Assembly: GCA_029267445.1 (NCBI GenBank)
Contig: JAJUIU010000003.1
Span: 62,001-126,000 of the forward strand
Source: Rhodospirillaceae bacterium
GTDB taxonomy: Bacteria > Pseudomonadota > Alphaproteobacteria > Azospirillales > Azospirillaceae
Length of the DNA stretch: 64,000 nt
Direction of reading: 5' to 3'
In this document: positions 52,893-61,038 of the stretch, one piece after another
How positions within the stretch are numbered: the first letter of the stretch is position 1
How the letters are laid out: every line of letters begins with the position of its first letter
Program-made: the position numbers and the translations under genes
Notes under the pieces: generated by a model
Seen by the model: the letters and a program-made list of their open reading frames with translations, nothing else
The model's database searches: none
Told to the model about the DNA's origin: nothing

Positions 52893-53576
52893 TCAGGGCC
52901 GCCGTGCCCAGACGCGGCGGCCGTCATCCGTGATCAGCACCAGCGTGTGGTCCTTGCCCACCTCGTACCGCGCGACGCCGCCCAGAAGGGACAGGAACGC
53001 CGCCTCCCGCTCCATCGCCTCCGGCGCGCAGGCCTTGCGCGTCGACACCGTCTGCGTGATCGCCAGCCGGTCGCCCGTCACTTCGTATCCCGCAGTGTAG
53101 GCGTTGCAGGATGCGCTTCCCGCCACCCGTCCGTCCGTCCGGAACTCCAGGGTCGGCGGCCCGTCCTCCGGCGTCGTGGTGTGGTCGATCCGCGTCACCC
53201 GCCACGCCGTACCCTGCAGCAGCCGCGCCGGATCGCCGCCGCAGCCCCAGAAGGTCCGCTCGCCGAAGGTGACGATGACCGTGTCCGGAAAGGGGGCCCC
53301 GTCCACCGTGTCGCGGCAGATGCCGGGGCGGATGGAGACGGTCAGCGGGCCGGGTCCCGTCACCGCGCGATAGACGGTCTCGTCGCCGTCCATCTCCTTG
53401 GGCGGTGTGGGCGCGTCCACGCGCAGCCGTCCACGGTCGGACAGCAGGGTGATCGTCTCCGGCCCGATGGCGAGCGTCCAGTTCGGGTCCTGGCCGCGCG
53501 CCTGATACGGGCCGGCGACCGCCCCCGTCGCGGGCAGCAGCGTCAGGGCGATCAGCGCGATGGTCGTTGCACGCAT
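52893..53576 (-). CDS. Secreted META-domain protein (HslJ-like)
   Basis: 227 residues from the ATG at 53576 (GGAG upstream), with a signal peptide (MRATTIALIALTLLPATGAV). Residues 25-130 form a YmgD/uncharacterised beta-rich domain with ICRDTVDGAPFPDTVIVTFG and a YWCGG-like FWGCGGDPARL. The C-terminal META domain reads LLQGTAWRVTRIDH, LEFRTDGRVAGSASCNAYTA and AFLSLLGGVARYEVGKDHTL. META proteins are periplasmic or outer-membrane stress-related proteins of unclear function. It sits between the binding protein and ATPase of the nucleoside importer on the same strand, an unusual place. Confidence 0.82.
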   Translation of the reverse strand: MRATTIALIALTLLPATGAVAGPYQARGQDPNWTLAIGPETITLLSDRGRLRVDAPTPPKEMDGDETVYRAVTGPGPLTVSIRPGICRDTVDGAPFPDTVIVTFGERTFWGCGGDPARLLQGTAWRVTRIDHTTTPEDGPPTLEFRTDGRVAGSASCNAYTAGYEVTGDRLAITQTVSTRKACAPEAMEREAAFLSLLGGVARYEVGKDHTLVLITDDGRRVWARRP

Positions 53577-53701
53577 GAACGGGCTTTCTCCTGCCAGGGA
53601 CTGCGACAAACCGTCCCGGCGCTCCAAAACTTCACCCACCGAATTACCTCCAACGGCGCGAAAGGCGCGGGATCACGCGCCGCCAGGAGGGATGAACACC
53701 A

Positions 53702-53944
53702 ATGACTCTGCGTTCCGGTTTCCTGCTCGGTCTTCTGCTTTTCGTCCACACCGCCAGCATCTTCCCGGCGGCGCTGATCATGAACGGCGCCAACGCCTTC
53801 CTCGTGATCGGGGTGGCGCTCATCGTCGTCGGCCTGCTCTGGTTCTTCACCCAGGGCGTGATCGACGACGAGCCCGGCCGGCCGGACTACGGCGACCTCG
53901 TCACGCGCCTGAACGCGGCGGCGCTGCGCGAACGCGGCTGGTGA
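53702..53944 (+). CDS. Small two-helix membrane protein of unknown function
   Basis: 80 residues, ATG at 53702 with GGAGG 14 bases upstream. Two hydrophobic helices (about 5-25 and 32-52, the second LVIGVALIVVGLLWFF) and a charged cytoplasmic tail (DDEPGRPDYGDLVTRLNAAA). No recognised family. It is on the opposite strand to the transporter genes on both sides, so it is not simply part of that operon. Coding potential is supported by the ribosome site and sharp hydrophobic pattern. Confidence 0.6.
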   Translation: MTLRSGFLLGLLLFVHTASIFPAALIMNGANAFLVIGVALIVVGLLWFFTQGVIDDEPGRPDYGDLVTRLNAAALRERGW

Positions 53945-53963
53945 CGGCGGCGGCGTCCCCGCC

Positions 53964-54953
53964 TCAGTACTTGCAGCCGTCGGCGTCGCTGTAATTGGCG
54001 ACGGTGCGGGCACCGGACTTGATCTCCGCCGCCGCGGCGTCCACGGCCGCGCGCATCTCCGGCGTGATCAGGGCCTTGTTGTGCTCGTCGTCGGCCCAGC
54101 CCACGCCGTCCTCCTTCAGGCCCAGGCGCCGCACGCCCGGCTCCCACGTGCCCTCCTTGGCGGTCTTGAAGGCGTTGTAGGCGGCGACATCCACGCGCTT
54201 CACCATGCTGGTCAGCATGGTGCCGGGATGCAGGTGGTTCTGGTTGCTGTCCACACCGATGGCGAGCTTGCCCGCGTCCTTGGCCGCCTGCAGCGTGCCG
54301 AGGCCGGTGGTGCCCGCCGCCGCGAACACCACGTCGGAGCCCCGGTCGAACTGGCTCTTCGCCAGCTCGCTGCCACGCGTCGGGTCGGACCAGGCGGCCG
54401 GGGTGGTGCCCGCCATGTTGACCAGCACCTTGGCGTCCGGCTTCACGGCCTTCACCCCCTGCTCATAGCCGCAGGCGAATCGGCGGATCAGGGGGATGTC
54501 CATGCCGCCCACGAAGCTCACCGTGCCGGTCTTGCTCGCCATCGCGGCCAGCATGCCGACAAGGTACGACCCCTCATGCTCGGCGAAGGTGACGGATTGC
54601 ACGTTGGGCAGGTCGACCACCCCGTCGATCAGGGTGAAGCGGACCTTGGGGAACTGCTTGGCCACCTTCTCCACCACCGGCGCCTGGGAGAAGCCCACCG
54701 CCACGATCACATCCGCCCCGCGCTCGGCCAGGCGGCGCAGGAACTGCTCCCGTTGGGCCTCGTTCGTCACCTCGAAGGACCGGTAGTTGATCCCGGTTTC
54801 CGCCTTGAACTTCTCCACCCCGTTGTGGACGCCCTCGTTGAAGGACTTGTCGAACTTGCCGCCCATGTCGAACACGACGGCGGGTTCGAAAGCGGCCGCC
54901 GGGGCCGCCGCGAGGAGGAGGGTGAGGGCGAGGGCGGCTAGTCTGGACGGCAT
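53964..54953 (-). CDS. BMP-family ABC transporter substrate-binding protein
   Basis: 329 residues from the ATG at 54953 (MPSRLAALALTLLLAAAPAA signal peptide, ending AAAF; no lipobox Cys). BMP signature: AVVFDMGGKFDKSFNEGVHN, then the repeated-lobe strands VGFSQAPVVEKVAKQFPKVR, FAEHEGSYLVGMLAAMASKT, ACGYEQGVKAVKPDAKVLVN and AIGVDSNQNHLHPGTMLTSM. PnrA/BmpA relatives bind purine nucleosides. Its transporter genes follow on the same strand after the META gene. The pathway would take in nucleosides freed by CpdB, PhoX or PhoD-type enzymes. Confidence 0.94.
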   Translation of the reverse strand: MPSRLAALALTLLLAAAPAAAFEPAVVFDMGGKFDKSFNEGVHNGVEKFKAETGINYRSFEVTNEAQREQFLRRLAERGADVIVAVGFSQAPVVEKVAKQFPKVRFTLIDGVVDLPNVQSVTFAEHEGSYLVGMLAAMASKTGTVSFVGGMDIPLIRRFACGYEQGVKAVKPDAKVLVNMAGTTPAAWSDPTRGSELAKSQFDRGSDVVFAAAGTTGLGTLQAAKDAGKLAIGVDSNQNHLHPGTMLTSMVKRVDVAAYNAFKTAKEGTWEPGVRRLGLKEDGVGWADDEHNKALITPEMRAAVDAAAAEIKSGARTVANYSDADGCKY

Positions 54954-55208
54954 CGGCGTGGTCACCCGGTCGATGGAGGGACGGGAACGGTGTCCGCAAC
55001 CTAGTGGCTGGCGATTGTGGCGACAAGCGGGGCCGTACGCGGAGGCGGCGCGGATGTCATCGTCCTGCAACGCGGGGCGTCTAAACCGATGAATGTTCTG
55101 CGACAACGTGGCCGGGGGCTTTGGTCGGCGCCGTCCGATCTATATTTCCGGTGTCGCGAGAGCTACCACATACGCCCCCATGCGCCCGCCGCCGTCCCGC
55201 GAGGAACC
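54954..55208. other. Divergent intergenic region of transporter and phoX
   Basis: 255 bases that must hold the promoters of the binding-protein and phoX genes. An imperfect PHO-box-like ATGTCAT-N4-CTGCAAC at 55054-55071 is present but is far from the only -10-like TATATT (55141). No gene seen. Confidence 0.35.
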
Positions 55209-57260
55209 ATGACGACCACGACCACCCCCGCCTGCGACTTCGTCGAGCTCGAGCGCCTGCCGGATACGCCGACGAGTCCGGCGGATGCCCCCACCATCGG
55301 CGACGTGATCAACCGGCGGCTTGGTCGTCGCGGCTTCCTGAAGGGTGCGCTGGCGACCACGGCGCTGGTGGCCGTGCCCTCGGTGGCCGCCGTCACGGCC
55401 GCGCGGCCCGCCTCGGCCGCCACGCCCAGCTTCGGCTTCGCGGAGGTGGCGCGCGGCGTCGACCGGACCCACCATGTCGCCCCCGGCCATGACGCGCGGG
55501 TGCTGATCCGCTGGGGCGATCCGGTGCTGCAGGGTGCGCCTGAGTTCGACCCCATGGCGCAGACGCCGGAGAAGCAGCTCGCCCAGTTCGGCTACAACTG
55601 CGACTTCGTGGGCTTCCTGCCGCTGCCCCAGGGCGCGACCGCCGCCGACCGCGGCCTGCTCTGGGTGAACCACGAATACACGATCGCCCCCGTGATGTTC
55701 CCGGGTCTGGTGCCTCCCGGCATGGACCGCATCCCGCTGGAGATGGTCGAGCGGGTGATGACGAAGCAGATCGTGGACATCGAGATGGCGGCCCATGGCG
55801 GCACCATCGTGGAGGTGGTCCGGGGCAAGGACGGCACCTGGACCTACCTGAAGGACAGCACGTACAACCGCCGCATCACCGCGCTGACGACGGAGTTCGC
55901 GGTGACCGGCCCCGCCGCCGGGCACCGGCGCATGCGGACCGGCGCCGACCCACAGGGCGTGAAGATCGTCGGCATGGTCAACAACTGCGCCGGTGGCGTC
56001 ACCCCCTGGGGCACGTTCCTGACCTGCGAGGAGAATTTCGACAGCTACTTCACCGGCCGGCTCGACCAGTCCCACCCCGAGCAGCGCAACTACGACCGCT
56101 ACGGCGTGCCCGGCCAGGTCTTCGCCTGGGGCCTGCACCACGCCCGCTTCGACGTTGAGAAGGAGCCGAACGAGGCGAACCGCTTCGGCTGGGTGGTGGA
56201 GGTCGACCCCTACGATCCCGCCTCGACCCCGCGCAAGCACACCGCGCTTGGCCGCTTCAAGCACGAGGGGGCCGGGGTGATCGTCAACAAGGACGGCCGC
56301 GTGGTCGTCTACATGGGCGACGATCAGCGCTTCGAGCATGTCTACCGCTTCGTCTCGAAGAACCGGTTCGACCCGGCAGACCGCGCCGCCAACATGCGCC
56401 TGCTGGAGGAGGGGACGCTGTCCGTCGCCCGCTACGACGAGGACGGCACGCTGACCTGGCTGCCGCTGGTCCACGGCCAGGGCCCGCTGACGGCCGCGAA
56501 CGGCTTCCGCGACCAGGGCGACGTCGTCATCAATGTCCGTCAGGCCGCCACCCTTCTGGGCGCCACCCGCATGGACCGGCCGGAGGACGTCGAGGTCAAT
56601 CCGAAGACCCACAAGGTCTACGCGATGCTGACCAACAACGAGGATCGCCGGCCGGCCGACTGGGACGCCAAGGGTATCCCCGCGACGGAGGTGAACGGAC
56701 CGAACCCGCGTGCCTTCAACATCTGGGGTCACATCGTGGAAATGACCCCGCCGGACCAGGACCACACGGCCGAGAAGTACACCTGGGAAATGCTCATTCA
56801 GGCCGGCAACCCGGCCGACCCGGCCACGGCCGCCGTCTTCAACGCGGCGACCACGGCCGACGGCTGGTTCTCCTGCCCGGACAACTGCGCCATCGATCAC
56901 CAGGGCCGGCTCTGGATCGCCACCGACCAGGGCAACAACTGGCCGCTCGCCAGCGGGTCGGCCGACGGGCTCTGGGCGCTGGAGACCGAAGGTCCCGCCC
57001 GCGGCACCGCCAAGGCCTTCTTCCGCGTGCCCGTGGGGGCGGAGCTGTGCGGTCCCTGCTTCACGCCGGACGACACCGCCCTGTTCCTCGCCGTCCAGCA
57101 TCCGGGCACCGACGGCGTGGCGCAGTTCCTGACCGGCGGGGCCGAGCGCTCCACCTTCGAGAACCCGGCCACGCGCTGGCCCGACTTCAAGGAGGGCGTG
57201 CCGCCGCGCCCGTCCGTCGTCGTCGTCACCAAGCAGGGCGGCGGCGCGGTCGGGACCTGA
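55209..57260 (+). CDS. phoX: Tat-exported alkaline phosphatase PhoX
   Basis: 683 residues from the ATG at 55209 (GAGGA upstream). The Tat signal RRGFLKGALATTALVAVPSV lies at about residues 41-60, followed by AASA-type cleavage. PhoX (DUF839) motifs: WVNHEYTIAPVMFPG, NCAGGVTPWGTFLTCEENFD, LGRFKHEGAGVIVN, RPEDVEVNPKTHKVYAMLTN, and FSCPDNCAIDHQGRLWIATD. PhoX is a calcium- and iron-dependent phosphomonoesterase of the periplasm that releases phosphate from organic esters. Followed after 34 bases by phoD, probably in the same transcript. Confidence 0.95.
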   Translation: MTTTTTPACDFVELERLPDTPTSPADAPTIGDVINRRLGRRGFLKGALATTALVAVPSVAAVTAARPASAATPSFGFAEVARGVDRTHHVAPGHDARVLIRWGDPVLQGAPEFDPMAQTPEKQLAQFGYNCDFVGFLPLPQGATAADRGLLWVNHEYTIAPVMFPGLVPPGMDRIPLEMVERVMTKQIVDIEMAAHGGTIVEVVRGKDGTWTYLKDSTYNRRITALTTEFAVTGPAAGHRRMRTGADPQGVKIVGMVNNCAGGVTPWGTFLTCEENFDSYFTGRLDQSHPEQRNYDRYGVPGQVFAWGLHHARFDVEKEPNEANRFGWVVEVDPYDPASTPRKHTALGRFKHEGAGVIVNKDGRVVVYMGDDQRFEHVYRFVSKNRFDPADRAANMRLLEEGTLSVARYDEDGTLTWLPLVHGQGPLTAANGFRDQGDVVINVRQAATLLGATRMDRPEDVEVNPKTHKVYAMLTNNEDRRPADWDAKGIPATEVNGPNPRAFNIWGHIVEMTPPDQDHTAEKYTWEMLIQAGNPADPATAAVFNAATTADGWFSCPDNCAIDHQGRLWIATDQGNNWPLASGSADGLWALETEGPARGTAKAFFRVPVGAELCGPCFTPDDTALFLAVQHPGTDGVAQFLTGGAERSTFENPATRWPDFKEGVPPRPSVVVVTKQGGGAVGT

Positions 57261-57294
57261 GCCCGCCAGCACGCGCCCGATCGAAAGGCCAGCC

Positions 57295-58917
57295 ATGACC
57301 ATCCGCCACCCGTTCCCAGGCACCGGTATCGACGCCACCCGCCTCGGCCGCCGCGCCCTCCTCAAGACCTTCGGCGCGTCGGCGCTGGTGGCGCTGTCGC
57401 TGCCCGTCACCATCCGCCAGTCGCTGGCCCAGCCGATCTTCGTGACATACCCGTTCCAGCTCGGTGTGGCGGCCGGCGATCCGGCACCCGACGGCTTCGT
57501 CATCTGGACCCGGCTGGCGCCGCTGCCGCTGGAACCCGGCTACGGCATGCCCATGCAGCCGGTGGAGATCGAATGGCAGGTGGCGGAGGACAGCGGCTTC
57601 CGCACGGTGACGCAGAAGGGGACCGTCATCGCCCGCCCCGAACTCGGTCACGCCTGTCATGTGGAGGTCGCGGGCCTTCAGCCCGGCCGCACCTATTTCT
57701 ACCGCTTCACGGCGGGCAGGGAGCGTTCCATCGTCGGCCGCGCGCGCACCCTGCCCGCACCGGGCGCGGCGGTCGAGCGGGTCCGCTTCGCCGTGGCCGG
57801 CTGCCAGTCATACGAGCAGGGGTACTACACCGCCTACCGTGACCTGTCGCTGCAGGACGAGCTCGACTTCGTCTTCCACTACGGCGACTACATCTACGAA
57901 TACGATCCGCGGCCCTTCACCTTCGACCGGCATCTGAACCGCCAGGTCCCCATCGTCCGCGACGTTCCCGGCACGGAACTCATGACGGTGGAGGATTATC
58001 GGCGGCGGTACGCGGTCTACAAGATGGACCCCGATCTCCAGCTCGCGCACGCCTCGGCGGCCTTCATCCCCACCTGGGACGACCACGAGATCGACAACAA
58101 CTGGGCCGCCAGCGTGGCGGAGGACGACGTCCCGCCGGAGGTGTTCGACCTGCGCCGTGTGGCCGCCGCCCAGGCCTACTACGAGAACATGCCGCTGCGG
58201 CGGACCTCCTGGCCGCTCGGACCGGCGATCCGTCTTCACCGCCGCTTCGATTACGGCGGGCTGCTGGGCTTCAGCGCGCTCGATACCCGCCAGTACCGTT
58301 CGGATCAGCCCTGCGGCGACGGCGTGAAGCCGATCTGCCCCGAGGTCGACGATCCCAAGGCCACCATCCTGGGGCCGGAGCAGGAGAAGTGGCTGTTCGA
58401 CGGGCTCGCCCGGTCGAAGACCCTCTGGAACGCCATCGGCCAGCAGGTCGTCGTCATGGCCAAGGATTTCGGCCGGCCCAACGAGGAGGCGAGGAACCTC
58501 GACGCCTGGGACGGCTACCGCGTGCCGCGCCAGCGTTTGATGGACCACCTGCACGACCGCAAGGTCCGCAACGCGGTGATCCTGACCGGCGACATGCACC
58601 AGAACGTGGCCGGCGACCTGCACCGCCGGCCGGACGATCCGTCCTCGCCGATCGTCGCGACCGAGTTCGTGGCCACCTCCATCTCCTCCGGCTTCGACGG
58701 GGGGGAGGCGCGGTCCACCTACCCGGCCGTGCTCAGCCGCAATCCGCACGTCAAGTTCATGAACGACCAGCGCGGCTACGTCCTGCACACCGTGCGGCCC
58801 GACCGCTGGGAGGCGGCGTTCCGCGTGGTGGACAAGGTGCGCACGCCCGACGGCACGGTGTCCACCCGCGCCACCCTGGCGGTGGAGGCGGGTGATCCCG
58901 GCGTGAAGACGGCCTAG
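57295..58917 (+). CDS. phoD: Tat-exported alkaline phosphatase/phosphodiesterase PhoD
   Basis: 540 residues, ATG at 57295 with AAAGG upstream. Tat signal LGRRALLKTFGASALVALSL in the first 45 residues. PhoD domain: PFQLGVAAGDPAPDGFVIWT at the start, FAVAGCQSYEQGYYTAYRDL (the iron-ligand Cys region), FHYGDYIYEY, TWDDHEIDNNW and ILTGDMHQNVAGDL, the metal-binding Asp/His set. Hydrolyses phosphomonoesters and diesters outside the cytoplasm. Acts with phoX in phosphate scavenging. Confidence 0.96.
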   Translation: MTIRHPFPGTGIDATRLGRRALLKTFGASALVALSLPVTIRQSLAQPIFVTYPFQLGVAAGDPAPDGFVIWTRLAPLPLEPGYGMPMQPVEIEWQVAEDSGFRTVTQKGTVIARPELGHACHVEVAGLQPGRTYFYRFTAGRERSIVGRARTLPAPGAAVERVRFAVAGCQSYEQGYYTAYRDLSLQDELDFVFHYGDYIYEYDPRPFTFDRHLNRQVPIVRDVPGTELMTVEDYRRRYAVYKMDPDLQLAHASAAFIPTWDDHEIDNNWAASVAEDDVPPEVFDLRRVAAAQAYYENMPLRRTSWPLGPAIRLHRRFDYGGLLGFSALDTRQYRSDQPCGDGVKPICPEVDDPKATILGPEQEKWLFDGLARSKTLWNAIGQQVVVMAKDFGRPNEEARNLDAWDGYRVPRQRLMDHLHDRKVRNAVILTGDMHQNVAGDLHRRPDDPSSPIVATEFVATSISSGFDGGEARSTYPAVLSRNPHVKFMNDQRGYVLHTVRPDRWEAAFRVVDKVRTPDGTVSTRATLAVEAGDPGVKTA

Positions 58918-58929
58918 TTCTCCCGCCGC

Positions 58930-59523
58930 CTAGGGGTCGAGGGTCATGCGGGCGGAGAAATCCCCCCGCGCGACCACGATCCATGCCGGTCCGGCTTCGA
59001 TCCGATAGCCGTCGCGGCTGATGGCGCGTGGCGGCTCCCGCCCGGCGAAGGCCGGTTCGATCTCCCCGGACACGGCGCGGAGCAGCCGGTTGATGGCCGC
59101 GAGCTCGTCCGGTCTCCGGCTCAATGTCATAGCCATCGCGGCCGTCGCCGCGTCCGCCAGCCCGTCCGCGATCTGCTCGACGCTTCCCTCCAGGGCGAGA
59201 CGGAGCGCGGCGGCCGGCGGCCTGTCCAGGTCCAGCCGCCGTAGCGCGTCCATCGTCTCGGCATGGCGATGGCGGGCACGGGGGCTGGCCGGCTGGCCCA
59301 TGTCGTCGCCATCCGGCGCGCGCCGTCCGATCCGGGCCGTGCTGCAGTAGCCGCCGTCCTCGGCGACGACGCAGAGGGCCGGGCCCGTCCCCCGGCTGAT
59401 CGACCGGTTCATCGACGACCCTCCACAGGCGCAGCTGGCGCTTGCCGGTTCCGCGACGGCCGGTTGCGGCGGGGCCGATATCAGGACCAGCGCCGCCGCC
59501 GTTCGCATCATGGCGGGGCCCAT
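58930..59523 (-). CDS. Secreted protein of unknown function at the end of the curli operon
   Basis: 197 residues from the ATG at 59523 (a second Met at 59511 is possible). Signal peptide of about 24 residues ending AVAE, then a Cys-rich start (SCACGG) and a second Cys pair (LCVVAEDGGYC). The middle is Ala/Leu-rich helix (RLDLDRPPAAALRLALEGSV, then ADAATAAMAMTLSRR), and the end is a beta-like WIVVARGDFSARMTL. No recognised family. It is three bases downstream of the curlin gene at 59527 on the same strand, so it is very likely co-expressed with curli. The curli chaperone CsgE is otherwise missing from this locus, but this protein does not look like CsgE. Confidence 0.6.
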   Translation of the reverse strand: MGPAMMRTAAALVLISAPPQPAVAEPASASCACGGSSMNRSISRGTGPALCVVAEDGGYCSTARIGRRAPDGDDMGQPASPRARHRHAETMDALRRLDLDRPPAAALRLALEGSVEQIADGLADAATAAMAMTLSRRPDELAAINRLLRAVSGEIEPAFAGREPPRAISRDGYRIEAGPAWIVVARGDFSARMTLDP

Positions 59524-59526
59524 GGC

Positions 59527-60117
59527 TCAGTACTGGGTGACGACGATGTCCTGCCCCCGGCCCGTCTGTGTGACGGTCACGCCGGCCGCTCCCGGCGCCA
59601 GCATGCCTGTGATGCTGTGGCCCGAGCCGTACTGGATCAGGATGGTATCCTCGCCGCCGTTCTGGATCGTGTCGATGGTGTTGTCCGTACCGTTCTGGTG
59701 CGTGCCGATCCGGTTGCCGTTTCCGCGTTGCTCGACCCGCGAGACGTTGCGCGCCCCGATCTGGATCTGGATCGCCTCGTTGTCGTCACCCCATTGCAGC
59801 AGGTGGGCCTCGTTGGCCACCCCGTGCTGGAACTGGGTCGCCCGGTTGCCGATCCCCGTCTGTGCGATGCGCGCGGCATTAGCACCGATCTGCGTCTGGC
59901 TGGCGAAGTTGTCGCGACCCCGCTGTTCGATGCGGGCCCGGTTGCCCCCGGTGGAGCCGTTGGCGCCGTCCGGCAGGATGGCGGATTCCGGGCCCTCCAT
60001 GGTCGCGGCGTTCCTCGGTATCTGGTCGACATAGGCGGGGCCTTCCGCGCGGGCGTCCTGGGCCGACAGGGCCAGGGCGATGGACAGGGCCGCCGCCAGT
60101 TTCGCCGATGCTGACAT
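59527..60117 (-). CDS. Curlin-repeat amyloid subunit, CsgA/CsgB-like
   Basis: 196 residues from the ATG at 60117 (GGGGGAG upstream), with a signal peptide ending ARAE. After a spacer (GPESAILPDGANGSTGG) come about six curlin units of the form N-x-A-x-x-x-Q-x-G-x-x-N: ARIEQRGRDNFASQTQIGAN, IAQTGIGNRATQFQHGVAN, LLQWGDDNEAIQIQIG and IGTHQNGTDNTIDTIQNG. The Gln and Asn ladders are those of CsgA/CsgB beta-strand-loop-strand repeats. It is less regular than the 60215 product and may be the nucleator (CsgB-like) or a minor subunit. Confidence 0.85.
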   Translation of the reverse strand: MSASAKLAAALSIALALSAQDARAEGPAYVDQIPRNAATMEGPESAILPDGANGSTGGNRARIEQRGRDNFASQTQIGANAARIAQTGIGNRATQFQHGVANEAHLLQWGDDNEAIQIQIGARNVSRVEQRGNGNRIGTHQNGTDNTIDTIQNGGEDTILIQYGSGHSITGMLAPGAAGVTVTQTGRGQDIVVTQY

Positions 60118-60214
60118 CTTCTCCCCCCTTCGGACATGCACCCTGGTGCGGACTTCCTGCCCCACCGTCGCGCCGGTGTGGACGGCGGGGTCTGCCCCGC
60201 CGTCCGTGTCGCCG

Positions 60215-60880
60215 TCAGTACTGGGTCTGGTAGCTCGTGTTGCCGTTGCCGTCCTGGTAGGCCTCGGCGAGGTTCCGATGCTCATACTGATACTGGTAGC
60301 TCTTGTTGTTGTTTCCGTACTGCCACGCATAGGCTTCATGATACGTGCCGGACTGATACTGGTAGGCGTCGTTGTCGTTGCCGTCCTGATAGATATCCGC
60401 GTAGTGATGGTTGCCATACTGCTCTTGCTTGGCCCAGTTACCATTACCATCCTGTTCGATCAGAGCTTCGTTATAGAAGCCGTCTTGCTTCTGGTACGCG
60501 TAATTGTTGTTTCCATCCTGCAGAACCACGGCTTCGTTCTCGTCGTGATACTGGTACTGGTAGGCGTCATTCCCGTTGCCGTCCTGGTGAACATAGGCAT
60601 CATTCTCATCGCCATACTGCTCCTGGCGTGAGTAATTGTTATTGCCTTCCTGCTCGGACTCGGCATCGTTTTTATAGCCAACCTGCTTTTGCCAGGCATC
60701 GTTGTTGTTGCCGTCCTGGTAGACGTAGCCCCAGTTCTTATCGCCGTCCTGGTACTGATTATTGTAGTTGTCGTTGCCGATCTGATCGACAAAAGCCTCG
60801 TTATCGCTCGCCATCGCACCGGTCGCCCCGAAGGACAGCGCCAGCACGGCGGCGGTCGTCAGCAGGAAGCGCTTCGTCAT
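60215..60880 (-). CDS. Tyrosine-rich curlin-repeat fibre protein
   Basis: 221 residues from the ATG at 60880, with AGGAAGGAG upstream. A 24-residue signal peptide (ending GAMA) is followed by 197 residues that divide exactly into nine tandem units, eight of 22 and a last of 21 residues. Consensus of a unit: x-x-N-x-A-x-x-x-Q-x-G-N-x-N-x-x-x-x-Q-x-x-G. It keeps the curlin Q-x-G and N positions of CsgA but has about 28 tyrosines, many Asp and Glu, and almost no Ser or Thr. It is probably the main secreted amyloid subunit, exported by CsgG. Confidence 0.85.
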   Translation of the reverse strand: MTKRFLLTTAAVLALSFGATGAMASDNEAFVDQIGNDNYNNQYQDGDKNWGYVYQDGNNNDAWQKQVGYKNDAESEQEGNNNYSRQEQYGDENDAYVHQDGNGNDAYQYQYHDENEAVVLQDGNNNYAYQKQDGFYNEALIEQDGNGNWAKQEQYGNHHYADIYQDGNDNDAYQYQSGTYHEAYAWQYGNNNKSYQYQYEHRNLAEAYQDGNGNTSYQTQY

Positions 60881-61038
60881 TGCTTCTCTCCTTCCTCTCG
60901 TTTGCGAAGTTCCGGAGGATCCGGGATGGACGCTCCGGTGCACTCGGCCCCGCTCGGTAAAGGGCCAAACCAATCGCGTGCGTTCGCTTCAAATTGTTTT
61001 GGGTTGAATGGGTTGGCGCGGATCGCCCTTGGGTCGCG

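Noticed and set aside
55054-55071. PHO-box-like sequence upstream of phoX
   Set aside because: Only the first half-site is good and it is about 70 bases from any -10-like box, so binding by PhoB cannot be claimed.
59521-60880. Repeated Asn/Gln DNA in the curlin genes as a CRISPR or tandem satellite
   Set aside because: The periodicity is at protein level (22 residues) with a signal peptide and ribosome site; repeats are diverged and coding.
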